A stretch of 64,000 nucleotides of DNA. It comes from Gallionella sp. GTDB taxonomy: Bacteria; Pseudomonadota; Gammaproteobacteria; Burkholderiales; Gallionellaceae. The notes beneath the pieces are model-generated. The model saw only the letters and a list, made by a program, of their open reading frames with translations, did not search any database and had not been told where the DNA came from. Below, in pieces: positions 10,503 to 19,683 of this stretch. The position numbers and the translations under genes were made by a program. Where the stretch lies: the NCBI GenBank assembly GCA_028714895.1, contig JAQTLM010000006.1, positions 62,001 through 126,000 of the forward strand. Reading direction: 5' to 3'. Every line of letters starts with the position of its first letter. Within the stretch, counting starts at the first letter, position 1.

Positions 10503-10604
10503 GTAGGGCGGAAGCCCAGCAGGAGCGTTCCGCCGCAATTCAATGTGCTGTTGCATTCGGCGGAAAAAATCATCCGGCGGAACCGCAAGCGTTCCACCCT
10601 ACGC
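10503..10604. repeat. GTAGGGCGGAA-type palindromic repeat
   Basis: About 100 bp flanked by GTAGGGCGGAAG and CGTTCCACCCTAC, with inner GGAGCGTTCCGCCG and CGGCGGAACCGCAAGCG arms that pair with each other. Similar GTAGGGCGGA palindromes are common between genes in many proteobacteria (general knowledge). It lies between higB and the PIN gene, downstream of the latter's stop codon, and could serve as its transcript end. Confidence 0.75.
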
Positions 10605-10616
10605 GAACTGATACCC

Positions 10617-11084
10617 TCATATGCCAAATGCCCTACGATATTTTGGAGTGTCGCGGCTCTCGTTCAAGTCTAGGACGTTGACGTGGTGGGATACGCCATT
10701 AAAGTGTCCATCAAGCGTAACGAGGCACGCGCTCTCCAAATACGCAATGCAAGCGAAAATCAAGTCAGCGCCTCGAAGCTTGGAGAAACCATCCACAGTT
10801 ACAAGATCACTGCACCGATGGATCAGTTCTTGGTCGACCGGGTAGATGACGGCGCAGTCGTCAACAATGTAGAACTCGCGCAGAATCTTCTTTCCTTCGC
10901 GGTGCATTCTTGAAACTGATGCATCTACCTCAAATACAGCAATTGACGGAAAGATGTTCTGATAGGGGCCGGAAATCCAGCCGTCCGATAAGTCTTTCAT
11001 AAGACTGTGACCTGGAGAGTAGCCCTGCGCGTTAGGCTCTTTGATATTTAGGATTGCAGAGGTATCCCAGACGAACTTTTTCAT
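10617..11084 (-). CDS. PIN-domain protein, toxin-like, with no recognisable antitoxin
   Basis: 155 aa from the ATG at 11084. The PIN nuclease layout is visible: first acidic residue in FVWDTSAIL at the N-terminus, a central Glu in FEVDAS, then Asp in GADLIFA and Asp in TLDGHF. This fits a VapC-like RNase. The frame is open further upstream to a GTG at 11159, but those 25 residues run into a palindrome that looks like a recombination site. I see no Shine-Dalgarno for either start. No antitoxin-like reading frame sits next to it, so it may be an orphan or may be controlled by the neighbouring sequence. Base composition is more AT-rich than the flanking recX and alaS genes. Confidence 0.72.
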   Translation of the reverse strand: MKKFVWDTSAILNIKEPNAQGYSPGHSLMKDLSDGWISGPYQNIFPSIAVFEVDASVSRMHREGKKILREFYIVDDCAVIYPVDQELIHRCSDLVTVDGFSKLRGADLIFACIAYLESACLVTLDGHFNGVSHHVNVLDLNESRDTPKYRRAFGI

Positions 11085-11140
11085 TTGTGCATGCAATCGG
11101 TATGTGGCACAGATATCTTCCCATGCGTGTTCATCAAGAG

Positions 11141-11209
11141 CTCCAACGTTTGAATTCACCTGCGCTGCGCGGCTCCATCGCGCGGCGCAGGTGGGGTGAG
11201 GGGTTGGGC
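11141..11209 (-). other. Candidate integron attC site
   Basis: Read on the minus strand, a GCCCAAC box (matching RYYYAAC) begins ten bases after the stop codon of the exported-protein gene. The partner box GTTGGAG (near GTTRRRY, one mismatch) lies about 55 bases further on. Between them ACCTGCGC and GCGCAGGT form an eight-base stem, and the right arm reads GGTGAATTCAAAC before the second box, resembling known attC right arms. Its position, at the end of one small gene and just before another on the same strand, fits a gene cassette junction. No integrase gene is in the window. An ordinary palindromic repeat is the alternative. Confidence 0.45.
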
Positions 11210-11218
11210 AGCAAATGT

Positions 11219-11616
11219 CTATTTGAGCGTGCCATATGTAATGTCAGGCCGGAAATCCGCTCCGGTCGCTGTAGCCTCCAACGCGCCGACCTCGATTAGG
11301 GTGAAGCGATATCGTTTTTTGTTTAAGTAGAACGTCTCAGTACTTCCTGTAAGGTGTGCTACGAAGATAAGAACAATAGTCTCATCGTCTTCGAAAACCT
11401 TTGTGGTTTCTTCGCCGTTGCCGCTTGGAAAAGTAACAAATGGGCGTTGTGCCCGGAGATTTGCAAACGTAAATGCTGGCCGGGCTTGCGCTTATCGGCT
11501 TTTGATACGACTCCAAAGTAACCATCGCGTGGTGATTCCTGCGCGTACGCGAACACTGCACCAAAACTGGCATATAGAAAGAACAAAAGTGGCATAACCA
11601 ACCGGCGAACGTGCAT
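11219..11616 (-). pseudogene. Frameshifted small exported protein gene, unknown function
   Basis: The ATG at 11616 has a strong AGAGGAG site seven bases upstream and starts a signal peptide (MHVRRLVMPLLFFLYASFG, Ala-rich cleavage zone, then QESPRDGYF). After about 40 residues the frame continues with low-complexity residues to a stop at 11359. The next frame, open from about 11490 to TAG at 11219, encodes a convincing acidic, beta-rich segment (for example VFEDDETIVLIFVAHLTG and YRFTLIEVGALEATATG). The two halves look like one ~130-aa protein split by a single-base shift near 11485-11495. This could be a real mutation or a sequencing error. I do not recognise the family. Confidence 0.55.
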
Positions 11617-11637
11617 TCTCAGACTCCTCTTTTTACT

Positions 11638-11679
11638 GCCTAACATAACTTAGACGACATGGAATTCGCCAAGTTGTGC
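11638..11679 (-). other. Weak candidate cassette-boundary site
   Basis: On the minus strand GTTAGGC (a match to GTTRRRY) lies 22 bases before the start codon of the exported-protein gene, the spacing expected for the 5' edge of an integron cassette. It is preceded by short imperfect arms (AACTT...AAGTT). The total length of about 42 bp is below usual attC sizes and the partner box GCACAAC has one mismatch, so this is a suggestion only. It sits directly after recX. Confidence 0.25.
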
Positions 11680-11697
11680 TGCCAAAAACTAAGTTTC

Positions 11698-12195
11698 TTA
11701 ATCATCAAGTCGCAGCACCTGAAAAATCACCTCAAACCCGAAACCACGCGATTGCAGGAAGCGCATTTGCCGGGCTTTTTCCTTGTCATCCTGCGGCAGC
11801 GTGCCGAATTTTCTTTGCCACACGCCGCGCGCCGCTTCCAGTTCGCTTTCTTTCAATACCGGCAACGCGGCCTCGATCAACTCTTCCGCGATGCCCTTCT
11901 GGCGCAATTCATGCGTGATGCGTTGCGTGCCGAATCGACTGCGCTTGGCGTGCAACAATTGCGTGGCGGCACGTGCATCCGACAACCAGCCGCGCGCCGT
12001 CAAGTCGTCCAGCAGCGCATCCAGATCGCCCAGCCCAGAAGAATCAGCCACAGAGGAATCAAATGACTGTTCGAAATCTTCCTCAACTTGCACATGCGGC
12101 AACAACTTGCTGCGCAGCTCGGCGCGGCTGTATTCGCGGCGCGCCAGATACTGTAGCGCCCGCGTGCGTAGACTTACCTCAGGCTTTTTTCTCAC
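11698..12195 (-). CDS. recX: Regulatory protein RecX
   Basis: A 165-aa all-helical protein that modulates RecA filament extension and coprotease activity. Family features: an N-terminal tandem-helix opening (RTRALQYLARREYSRAELRSKL), the central LLDDLTARGWLSDARAA, then RFGTQRITHELRQKGI and a C-terminal FLQSRGFGFEVIFQVL. It lies downstream of recA on the same strand. The 136-bp spacer between them is filled by two palindromic repeats, so coexpression with recA may be weakened. Confidence 0.93.
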   Translation of the reverse strand: MRKKPEVSLRTRALQYLARREYSRAELRSKLLPHVQVEEDFEQSFDSSVADSSGLGDLDALLDDLTARGWLSDARAATQLLHAKRSRFGTQRITHELRQKGIAEELIEAALPVLKESELEAARGVWQRKFGTLPQDDKEKARQMRFLQSRGFGFEVIFQVLRLDD

Positions 12196-12209
12196 CCGGG
12201 TGCCCGACC

Positions 12210-12316
12210 ATAACCAGCCGCTTGGTTGCGGTTGTTTCGCTACCTAGCGGAATGGCTATAACCAGCCGCTTGCCCCGCACTTCGGGGCTTAGCGGAATGG
12301 CTAGTAGCCTTATCAG
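12210..12316. repeat. Two tandem copies (A, B) of the ATAACCAGC...GAATGGCTAG palindromic repeat
   Basis: Copy A (12210-12257) and copy B (12258-12316) each begin ATAACCAGCCGCTTG and end TAGCGGAATGGCT; copy B continues with AGTAGCCTTATCAG. The middles differ (GGTTGCGGTTGTTTCGCTACC versus a CCCCG-CACTT-CGGGG hairpin), keeping a stem in each. Further copies are at 48231-48292, 58380-58440 and 58782-58837. The two copies together fill most of the recA-recX spacer. Confidence 0.85.
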
Positions 12317-12331
12317 TGGTTCCATCAAAAG

Positions 12332-13402
12332 TTATTCGGAAGCTTTCGCGCCCGCTTTTGCGCTCGCCTTGTCGGCGGCTTTCGCGGTGGGCTTTACAAC
12401 TGGGTCGAGTAACGCCACGCCGACTATTTCACGCACCTTGTTTTCGATTTCCCGCGCGATTTCGGGATGTTCGCGCAAATACTCGCGTGCGTTGTCTTTG
12501 CCTTGGCCGATCTTGTCACCCTTGTAGGCGTACCAGGCACCGGCTTTTTCCACCAGCTTGTGTTGTACGCCGAGGTCGATGATTTCGCCTTCGCGCGAGA
12601 TGCCTTCGCCGTACAAAATATCGAACAACGCCTCGCGGAACGGCGGGGCGACCTTGTTCTTCACCACCTTGACGCGCGTTTCGTTGCCGATGACTTCGTC
12701 GCCCTTCTTGATCGCGCCGATGCGGCGAATGTCGAGGCGCACAGAGGCGTAGAACTTGAGCGCGTTGCCGCCTGTGGTGGTTTCTGGATTGCCGAACATC
12801 ACACCGATCTTCATGCGGATCTGGTTGATGAAGATCACCAGCGTGTTGGAACGATTGATGTTGCCGGTCAGCTTGCGCAATGCCTGCGACATCAGGCGCG
12901 CATGCAGGCCCATTTGCGCATCGCCCATTTCGCCTTCGATTTCGGCCTTGGGCGTCAGCGCGGCGACCGAGTCGATCACCACCACATCCACCGAGGCGGA
13001 ACGCACCAGCATGTCGGTGATCTCCAACGCCTGTTCGCCGTTGTCCGGCTGCGAGATCAGCAGGTCTTCGACCTTCACGCCGAGCTTCTGCGCGTAGCTC
13101 GGGTCGAGCGCGTGTTCCGCGTCGATGAACGCCGCCGTGCCGCCCAGCTTCTGCATTTCGGCAATGACTTGCAAAGCCAGCGTGGTCTTGCCGGAGGATT
13201 CCGGGCCGTATATCTCCACCACGCGGCCGCGCGGCAAGCCGCCCACGCCGAGCGCGATGTCCAGACCCAGCGAGCCGGTGGACACAACCTGAATATCGCG
13301 CGCCACGTCATGTTCGCCGAGGCGCATGATCGAGCCCTTGCCGAACTGCTTCTCGATCTGGCTCAGAGCCGCCGCGAGCGCCTTGCTTTTATTGTCATCC
13401 AT
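12332..13402 (-). CDS. recA: Recombinase A
   Basis: 356 aa, standard length. Opens [28 protein letters not shown], with Walker [10 protein letters not shown] at about residues 66-74, Walker [11 protein letters not shown], the L1/L2 DNA-binding loops ([10 protein letters not shown] and [21 protein letters not shown]) and an Ala/Lys-rich C-terminal tail. It catalyses strand exchange and activates LexA self-cleavage. The divergent/upstream side carries a GAAC-N4-GTTC palindrome that may be its SOS operator. Confidence 0.98.
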   Translation of the reverse strand: MDDNKSKALAAALSQIEKQFGKGSIMRLGEHDVARDIQVVSTGSLGLDIALGVGGLPRGRVVEIYGPESSGKTTLALQVIAEMQKLGGTAAFIDAEHALDPSYAQKLGVKVEDLLISQPDNGEQALEITDMLVRSASVDVVVIDSVAALTPKAEIEGEMGDAQMGLHARLMSQALRKLTGNINRSNTLVIFINQIRMKIGVMFGNPETTTGGNALKFYASVRLDIRRIGAIKKGDEVIGNETRVKVVKNKVAPPFREALFDILYGEGISREGEIIDLGVQHKLVEKAGAWYAYKGDKIGQGKDNAREYLREHPEIAREIENKVREIVGVALLDPVVKPTAKAADKASAKAGAKASE

Positions 13403-13460
13403 TACGATTCCCTTTCAAAAAATGGTGCGGGATTGTGGCACATCAATTCGCACTTGTACA

Positions 13461-13472
13461 GAACGAACGTTC
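13461..13472. promoter_or_regulatory. Candidate LexA-type operator upstream of recA
   Basis: AGAAC-GAAC-GTTCT forms perfect five-base arms around a four-base centre, about 60 bp upstream of the recA start and inside the expected promoter zone. The GAAC-N4-GTTC pattern is the LexA box of Gram-positive bacteria; the textbook beta/gamma-proteobacterial box is CTGT-N8-ACAG, which I do not see here. Function is inferred only from position and symmetry. Confidence 0.4.
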
Positions 13473-13607
13473 TTTATTGGATTTTTTAACCAGTATGGCA
13501 AAAACGCCGCCCTCGATGATGAAACCCGACATACCCGTTTCCCTCACCCCGGCCCTCTGATGGAATTCCTGGACGCTGGTTACTCCGCAAGTAGCGAGTG
13601 CAGAAAT

Positions 13608-14099
13608 CTAAGCCAGTTCCGTCCGCCGCCCGAGCAGGTCGATCACGCCCTGCAAAGCAATGTACGCCGCTTGGGCGCGCACTCCAGCACGGTTGCCCTT
13701 GATTTGATGCCGCTGCGCGTGAGTCGCGCCATGTTTGATTCCCCAGGCGAACCATACCGTGCCGACCGGCTTGTCCGGCGTGCCGCCATCCGGCCCGGCG
13801 ATGCCGCTGACCGCCAATGCCACTTGCGCCGTACTGTTGGCCAGCGCGCCCGCCACCATCTCGCGCACCGTCGCCTCGGACACCGCGCCATGCTGGTTAA
13901 GCGTCGCTTCGCTCACGCCCAGCAGCTGTTGCTTGGACAGATCGGAATAAGTGATAAAACCGCGCTCGAACCATGCCGAGCTGCCCGCCACGTCGGTGAT
14001 GGCCTGCGCCACGCCGCCGCCGGTGCAGGATTCCGCCGTCGCCAGCATCAGCCCGTGCGCCTTGAGCGCTCCACCGACTTGAGCCGCCAGAATATTCAT
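13608..14099 (-). CDS. pncC: Nicotinamide-nucleotide amidase (CinA C-terminal domain)
   Basis: 163 aa, equal to the stand-alone CinA C-terminal domain, which converts NMN to nicotinic acid mononucleotide in pyridine-nucleotide salvage. Key features: TAESCTGGGVAQAITDVAGSS with the catalytic Ser, GFITYSDLSKQQLLGV, and SGIAGPDGGTPDKPVGTVW. No N-terminal MoCF-like domain is present. It precedes recA on the same strand with about 200 bp between; cinA-recA adjacency is common. Confidence 0.94.
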   Translation of the reverse strand: MNILAAQVGGALKAHGLMLATAESCTGGGVAQAITDVAGSSAWFERGFITYSDLSKQQLLGVSEATLNQHGAVSEATVREMVAGALANSTAQVALAVSGIAGPDGGTPDKPVGTVWFAWGIKHGATHAQRHQIKGNRAGVRAQAAYIALQGVIDLLGRRTELA

Positions 14100-14125
14100 T
14101 TCAGCTAACCTTAAAAAAACAATTT

Positions 14126-14200
14126 AGCCACGGATTAACACGGATGAAACACGGATAACGACACTGGTTCTTCCGTGATTATCCGTGCTAATCCGTGGCT
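14126..14200. repeat. AGCCACGGATTAACACGGAT inverted repeat
   Basis: Two 20-base arms (14126-14145 and 14181-14200) pair with a single mismatch around a 35-base centre. It fills the spacer between metZ and pncC and probably ends or insulates the metZ transcript. Similar CCACGGAT...ATCCGTGG palindromes are widespread in environmental bacteria (general knowledge). Confidence 0.75.
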
Positions 14201-14217
14201 GGTTATCGTTCCTGAAT

Positions 14218-15405
14218 TCAATCCAAACCCCGCGCCAAGTCAGCCTGTATGTCGACCACCGCCTCCAGCCCAACCGCGATGCGAATCAGTCCGTCCGTGA
14301 TGCCTGCCGCAGCGCGCGCCTCCGGCGAAATGCGCCCATGGGTGGTGCTGGCCGGATGGGTGATGGTGGTCTTGGTATCGCCGAGGTTGGCAGTGATGGA
14401 AATCATCCGCGTGTTGTCGATCACGCGCCATGCGGCATCCTTGCCGCCCTTGACTTCGAACGACACGATACCGCCGCCGCTCTTCTGTTGGCGCATCGCC
14501 AGCTCATGCTGCGGATGCGACGGCAGGCCCGGATAAAAAACCCGCGCCACATTGGGCTGCGCTTCCAGCCAGCGCGCCAGCTCCAGAGAATTGGCGCTGT
14601 GCGCATCCATGCGCAGCTTGAGTGTTTCCATACCCTTCAGAAATATCCAGGCGTTGAACGCGCTCATCGTCGGCCCGGCGGTGCGCAGGAAACCGTACAC
14701 GCCTTCCATGTTCTTCCTGCTGCCCAGCACCGCACCGCCCAGCACGCGCCCCTGCCCGTCGATATATTTGGTGGCGGAATGGATTACGATATCCGCACCC
14801 AGTTCGAACGGGCGTTGCAGGATCGGCGTGCAGAAGCAGTTGTCCACCGCCAGCAGCACGCCGCAACGTTTCGCCACTGCGGCAATCGCGGCGATGTCGG
14901 AAATCTCGGTGAGTGGATTGGACGGTGTTTCCAGGAAGAACAGTCTGGTATTGGGGCGCACCGCCGCCTGCCACTCGGACACATCAGTGGCGGAAACATA
15001 AGTCGTCTCCACGCCGAACTTCTTGATGACGTTGTTGAACAAATTGATCGTCGCGCCGAAGATGCTGCGCGAGGCGACAATGTGGTCGCCCGCCTTCAGC
15101 AAGCCCATCACGCACGCCAGGATCGCCGACATGCCCGATGCCGTGGCGACGCATTGCTCAGCGCCTTCCAGCGCGGCGAGCCGCTCCTCGAACATCGTCA
15201 CGGTCGGATTAGTGAAGCGCGAATAGATATTACCCGGTTGCTCACCGATGAAGCGTGCGGCGGCCTGCGCGGCACTCTCGAACACGAAGCTCGAAGTCAG
15301 GAACAACGCCTCGCTATTTTCGCCGAACTGACTGCGCACCGCGCCCGCACGCACTGCCAGGGTTTCCGGCTGCCAGTTTTTCATTTGATGGTTTTGTTCG
15401 CTCAT
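14218..15405 (-). CDS. metZ: O-succinylhomoserine sulfhydrylase
   Basis: 395 aa from the ATG at 15405, which has GAGG six bases upstream; the frame runs on to 15522 but that part overlaps the purF 3' end. A Cys/Met-metabolism PLP enzyme that makes homocysteine directly from O-succinylhomoserine and sulfide. Motifs: YSRFTNPTVTMFEERLAALEG, ATASGMSAI, ETPSNPLTEISD, and the PLP lysine in HSATKYIDGQGRVLGG. The position right after purF is the usual setting of metZ rather than metB or metC. Confidence 0.93.
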   Translation of the reverse strand: MSEQNHQMKNWQPETLAVRAGAVRSQFGENSEALFLTSSFVFESAAQAAARFIGEQPGNIYSRFTNPTVTMFEERLAALEGAEQCVATASGMSAILACVMGLLKAGDHIVASRSIFGATINLFNNVIKKFGVETTYVSATDVSEWQAAVRPNTRLFFLETPSNPLTEISDIAAIAAVAKRCGVLLAVDNCFCTPILQRPFELGADIVIHSATKYIDGQGRVLGGAVLGSRKNMEGVYGFLRTAGPTMSAFNAWIFLKGMETLKLRMDAHSANSLELARWLEAQPNVARVFYPGLPSHPQHELAMRQQKSGGGIVSFEVKGGKDAAWRVIDNTRMISITANLGDTKTTITHPASTTHGRISPEARAAAGITDGLIRIAVGLEAVVDIQADLARGLD

Positions 15406-15442
15406 CTTATCCTCAATATCTCTGATTTCTGCCTTCTGAAAT

Positions 15443-16969
<1,527 letters not shown>

Positions 16970-16987
16970 GAATTTTTATCCCAACAA

Positions 16988-17482
16988 TTAACTACGAATT
17001 CTGTAACGCACGCGTTGTGCAATATTGTCCGGCAACCACACCTTGGTCAGCAAGGCGGCATCCTCCGCCGTTTTGCTCATCTGTGCGTCACGCCAGAATG
17101 GTTGATCGGGAGCAGCCGTCATCCCGGCCAGCCACACCAGCACGAGTATCACCAGCCCACCGCGTAACACACCGAACAACCCACCCAACACACGGTCCAG
17201 CCAGCCCAGCCCGGCCGCTTTCACCAGCCTGGAAAGCAGCCAGGCCAGCACGCCCCACACGATCAATGCCGCGACAAACACCACGGCGTAGGCCAGCGTG
17301 ATCCGTATCGTCTCCTGCGTCCCTGGCATCATGGGCGCCACGTTGCCGGCGAACAACTTGCTCAGCACAAACGCAACCGGCCAGCCCATCAGCGACAGCA
17401 CTTCATAAACCAGGCCGCGCCACAAACCGAACAACAACGAAACCAGCAATATCGCTATGACGGCAAAATCAAATCCTGTCAT
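16988..17482 (-). CDS. cvpA: CvpA family inner-membrane protein
   Basis: 164 aa with four predicted membrane segments starting at TGFDFAVIAILLVSLLFGLWRGLVYEVLSL. CvpA is tied to colicin V export and envelope homeostasis, though its molecular activity is not settled. It is 18 bases upstream of purF. Its start codon is immediately preceded by one arm of a perfect 14-bp inverted repeat whose other arm covers the dedD stop codon, so initiation may depend on passage of ribosomes off dedD. Confidence 0.92.
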   Translation of the reverse strand: MTGFDFAVIAILLVSLLFGLWRGLVYEVLSLMGWPVAFVLSKLFAGNVAPMMPGTQETIRITLAYAVVFVAALIVWGVLAWLLSRLVKAAGLGWLDRVLGGLFGVLRGGLVILVLVWLAGMTAAPDQPFWRDAQMSKTAEDAALLTKVWLPDNIAQRVRYRIRS

Positions 17483-17484
17483 CT

Positions 17485-17551
17485 AGGGCTCGTAAAGGAA
17501 TGCGCTCAAATCGGTATCGGCGAATGTTCAATTTATCCCTTTACGAGCCCT
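17485..17551. repeat. Perfect 14-bp inverted repeat spanning the dedD stop and cvpA leader
   Basis: AGGGCTCGTAAAGG (17485-17498) and its exact complement CCTTTACGAGCCCT (17538-17551) flank a 39-base loop. In the minus-strand mRNA the first arm contains the last codons and stop of dedD, and the second ends three bases before the cvpA ATG. It could be a coupling hairpin, an attenuator, or the remnant of an inverted duplication of the dedD 3' end. Confidence 0.65.
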
Positions 17552-18248
17552 TCGCACTGGTCACAACCGGATGCAGCCCATGTTTTTCCAGCAAATGGCG
17601 CACCTTCTCGGCTTTTTCACGCTCCGTATACGGCCCCACGCGCACGCGAATCTTGTCGCCTGCTTTTTCGGTATAAGCCTTGAAGCCCAATTTTTTCAGC
17701 CGGTTCGCTTCCTGCCTTGCAGTATCGGGATTGGCATAAGCACCGACCTGCGCGACAAAACTTTCGCCGCCAGCCGGCTTGTCCATACTCTTGGATTCCG
17801 GGTTCTTCGATTCAACAGCCTTGGCTTCCGGTTGTTTATTGGCGGCAGGTTGTATCTTGCCCTGCGCTTCAGTATGGGGATTGCTTGCGGCAACCGGTTG
17901 TTTGCCTGGCGCCGCAACGGACGGAGCAGCCGGTGCGTCAGCCGGTTTGGCCTGCGCCACACCGGATACCGCGGAGGCGGCCAGTGGTATCGAAGCAACC
18001 TCGACTGAGGAAGCGGCAAACGGCGAAACTACCGCCACCTCGGAAACCGCCACGCCCGGAATAAACTCGCCGACCTTGTCGGGAGCCGGGATGCGCAGTT
18101 CGATGTCCTGTCCGGTAGGCTTGGGCTCGCTGTCCAGCACCATCGGCAGGATCACCACCACCGCCAGCGTGAGCGCGACGGCCCCGATCAGGCGGCGGCG
18201 CGCCTTGCGCCTCAGGTTCAGTTCATCGTCAGTCAGCTGTTTTGCCAT
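17541..18248 (-). CDS. dedD: DedD-like SPOR domain protein
   Basis: 235 aa. A single-pass membrane protein: cytoplasmic basic start (LNLRRKARRR), membrane span LIGAVALTLAVVVILPMVL, then a long Ala/Pro/Lys-rich periplasmic linker (residues ~50-155) and a C-terminal SPOR domain (SFVAQVGAYANPDTARQEA to the end) that binds denuded septal peptidoglycan. Position between folC and cvpA matches dedD of other proteobacteria, where it aids cell constriction. The linker is highly biased in composition and probably disordered. Confidence 0.92.
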   Translation of the reverse strand: MAKQLTDDELNLRRKARRRLIGAVALTLAVVVILPMVLDSEPKPTGQDIELRIPAPDKVGEFIPGVAVSEVAVVSPFAASSVEVASIPLAASAVSGVAQAKPADAPAAPSVAAPGKQPVAASNPHTEAQGKIQPAANKQPEAKAVESKNPESKSMDKPAGGESFVAQVGAYANPDTARQEANRLKKLGFKAYTEKAGDKIRVRVGPYTEREKAEKVRHLLEKHGLHPVVTSAKGS

Positions 18249-18272
18249 GCTTTATGGAACCCTTAGCGAATC

Positions 18273-19667
18273 TCAAAATTTCAGTCCTTTTGCGGCCATC
18301 GCTTCCGCCACGGTATAGAACGATCCGAAGGCCGCAATTCTATCATTTTCGCCTGCCGCGTTATAGGCATAACGCAACGCTTCGCCGACATTAGAGAAGG
18401 TTTGAATATCCCCGCGCACGCCAGTGTTTTGCAGCACTTGCGCCAACGCTCCGGCAGTCGCGCCGCGCGGCGCGGCAATCCCCGCCACCAGCCAGGTATC
18501 GATAAGCGGATCGAGCGCCGCCGCCACCCCCACCATATCCTTGTCCTTGAGCATCGCAAACACCGCCAAGGTGTGAGGGCAAGGCGGCAGGCCGGCGAGA
18601 TTTTGCGCCAGCGAACGCGCCGCATGCGGGTTGTGCGCCACATCCAGGATCAGCGTTGGCCTGCCCGGCACGAACTGAAAACGGCCCGCCAGTTGCACCT
18701 CGACCAGCCCGCGCCGCACCGCCTCCATACTCACCGGCAATTTATCCTTGAGCGCATCCAGCGCCGCCAGCGCGGCGCTGGCGTTGTTCAACTGGAACGC
18801 ACCGCGCAACGCCGGATACGGCAGCACATTGCGCGAACCCACAAGACTGCGGTAGCTCCACTGCGCTTTCCCCTCTCCCGTTGGCGGGAGATGGTGCCCG
18901 GCAGGGCGGGTGAGGGGCTGTGCAATGGAAATAGTGCGTGCTCCATTGCCACTGCCCTCACCCTCAATCCCTCTCCCGCCTGCGGGAGAGGGAAGAAAAT
19001 TCTCTGTAAACCCGAATTCGCTGCCGATGCACCACAGCTTCGCGCCGATCTGTTGCGCATGATTGCGGATCGCCTGCGGTACATCAGCATCCGCGCAGAT
19101 CGCCACCTTGCCGTTACGGAAAATCCCGGCCTTCTCAAACGCGATCTGCTCGCGCGTCTCGCCGAGATAATCAGTGTGGTCAATGTCTACGCTGGTCACC
19201 ACCGCGCAATCGTTGTCGAACACGTTCACCGCATCCAGCCTGCCGCCTAGCCCCACTTCGAGGATCGCGACATCCACCTTGTGCCCGATGAAACATTGCA
19301 TCGCAGCCAGTGTACCGAACTCGAAATAGGTAAGCGGAATGTCGCCACGCGCCTGCTCGATCTTCTCGAACGACGTGCATAACTCCGCATCGCTCGCCTG
19401 CCGCTTGGCGATGCGCACCCGTTCGTTGTAATGCAGCAGATGCGGCGAGGTGTAGCAGCCGACGCGGTAGCCGGCGGCGTGCAGGATGGACTCCAGCATC
19501 GCGCACACCGAGCCTTTGCCGTTGGTGCCGCCGACCGTGATGATGGGAAAATCGGGATTGAGATTCAGCCGCTGTTTGACTTGCACCACGCGTTCCAGGC
19601 CGAGCGCGATGGTCTTGGGGTGCAGGGATTCGAGGTAGGTCAGCCAATCAGTCAGTGTATTGGGCAT
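18273..19667 (-). CDS. folC: Bifunctional folylpolyglutamate/dihydrofolate synthase carrying an in-frame repeat insertion
   Basis: 464 aa, longer than the usual ~420-430. Mur-ligase fold: GGTNGKGSVCAMLESIL is the ATP loop, VTSVDIDHTDYLG and FEKAGIFRNGK follow, and the C-terminal domain includes ILDVAHNPHAARSL. It adds glutamates to folates and makes dihydrofolate. Residues ~222-266 (LPSPAGGRGIEGEGSGNG and onward) do not belong to the family; they are the translation of a palindromic repeat at 18868-18999. The insertion lies between the central and C-terminal parts and keeps the frame, so the enzyme may still work with a surface loop added. Confidence 0.94.
   Translation of the reverse strand: MPNTLTDWLTYLESLHPKTIALGLERVVQVKQRLNLNPDFPIITVGGTNGKGSVCAMLESILHAAGYRVGCYTSPHLLHYNERVRIAKRQASDAELCTSFEKIEQARGDIPLTYFEFGTLAAMQCFIGHKVDVAILEVGLGGRLDAVNVFDNDCAVVTSVDIDHTDYLGETREQIAFEKAGIFRNGKVAICADADVPQAIRNHAQQIGAKLWCIGSEFGFTENFLPSPAGGRGIEGEGSGNGARTISIAQPLTRPAGHHLPPTGEGKAQWSYRSLVGSRNVLPYPALRGAFQLNNASAALAALDALKDKLPVSMEAVRRGLVEVQLAGRFQFVPGRPTLILDVAHNPHAARSLAQNLAGLPPCPHTLAVFAMLKDKDMVGVAAALDPLIDTWLVAGIAAPRGATAGALAQVLQNTGVRGDIQTFSNVGEALRYAYNAAGENDRIAAFGSFYTVAEAMAAKGLKF
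18868..18999. repeat. CCCTCTCCCG-type palindromic repeat inserted in folC
   Basis: About 132 bp (44 codons). The outer arms are CCCCTCTCCCGTTGGCGGGAG and CTCTCCCGCCTGCGGGAGAGG; inside are GGTGAGGGG against CCCTCACCC and GCAATGGA against TCCATTGC. No stop codon occurs in the folC frame. The same family occurs in the fadN-type gene at 55020-55068 and, split, in fadE at 58762-58855. Confidence 0.82.
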
Positions 19668-19683
19668 ATCGAATTGGTTATTC

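Noticed and set aside
11031..11037. GTTAGGC motif as an attC core
   Set aside because: It lies within the PIN coding sequence and has no paired box or palindrome around it.
12467..13489. 340-aa reading frame antisense to recA
   Set aside because: Pure overlap with recA; composition typical of a shadow frame and it crosses the recA promoter.
13540..13560. CCCTCACCCCGGCCCTC stretch between recA and pncC
   Set aside because: It resembles the edge of the folC-type repeat, but no matching arm is present, so I do not list it as an element.
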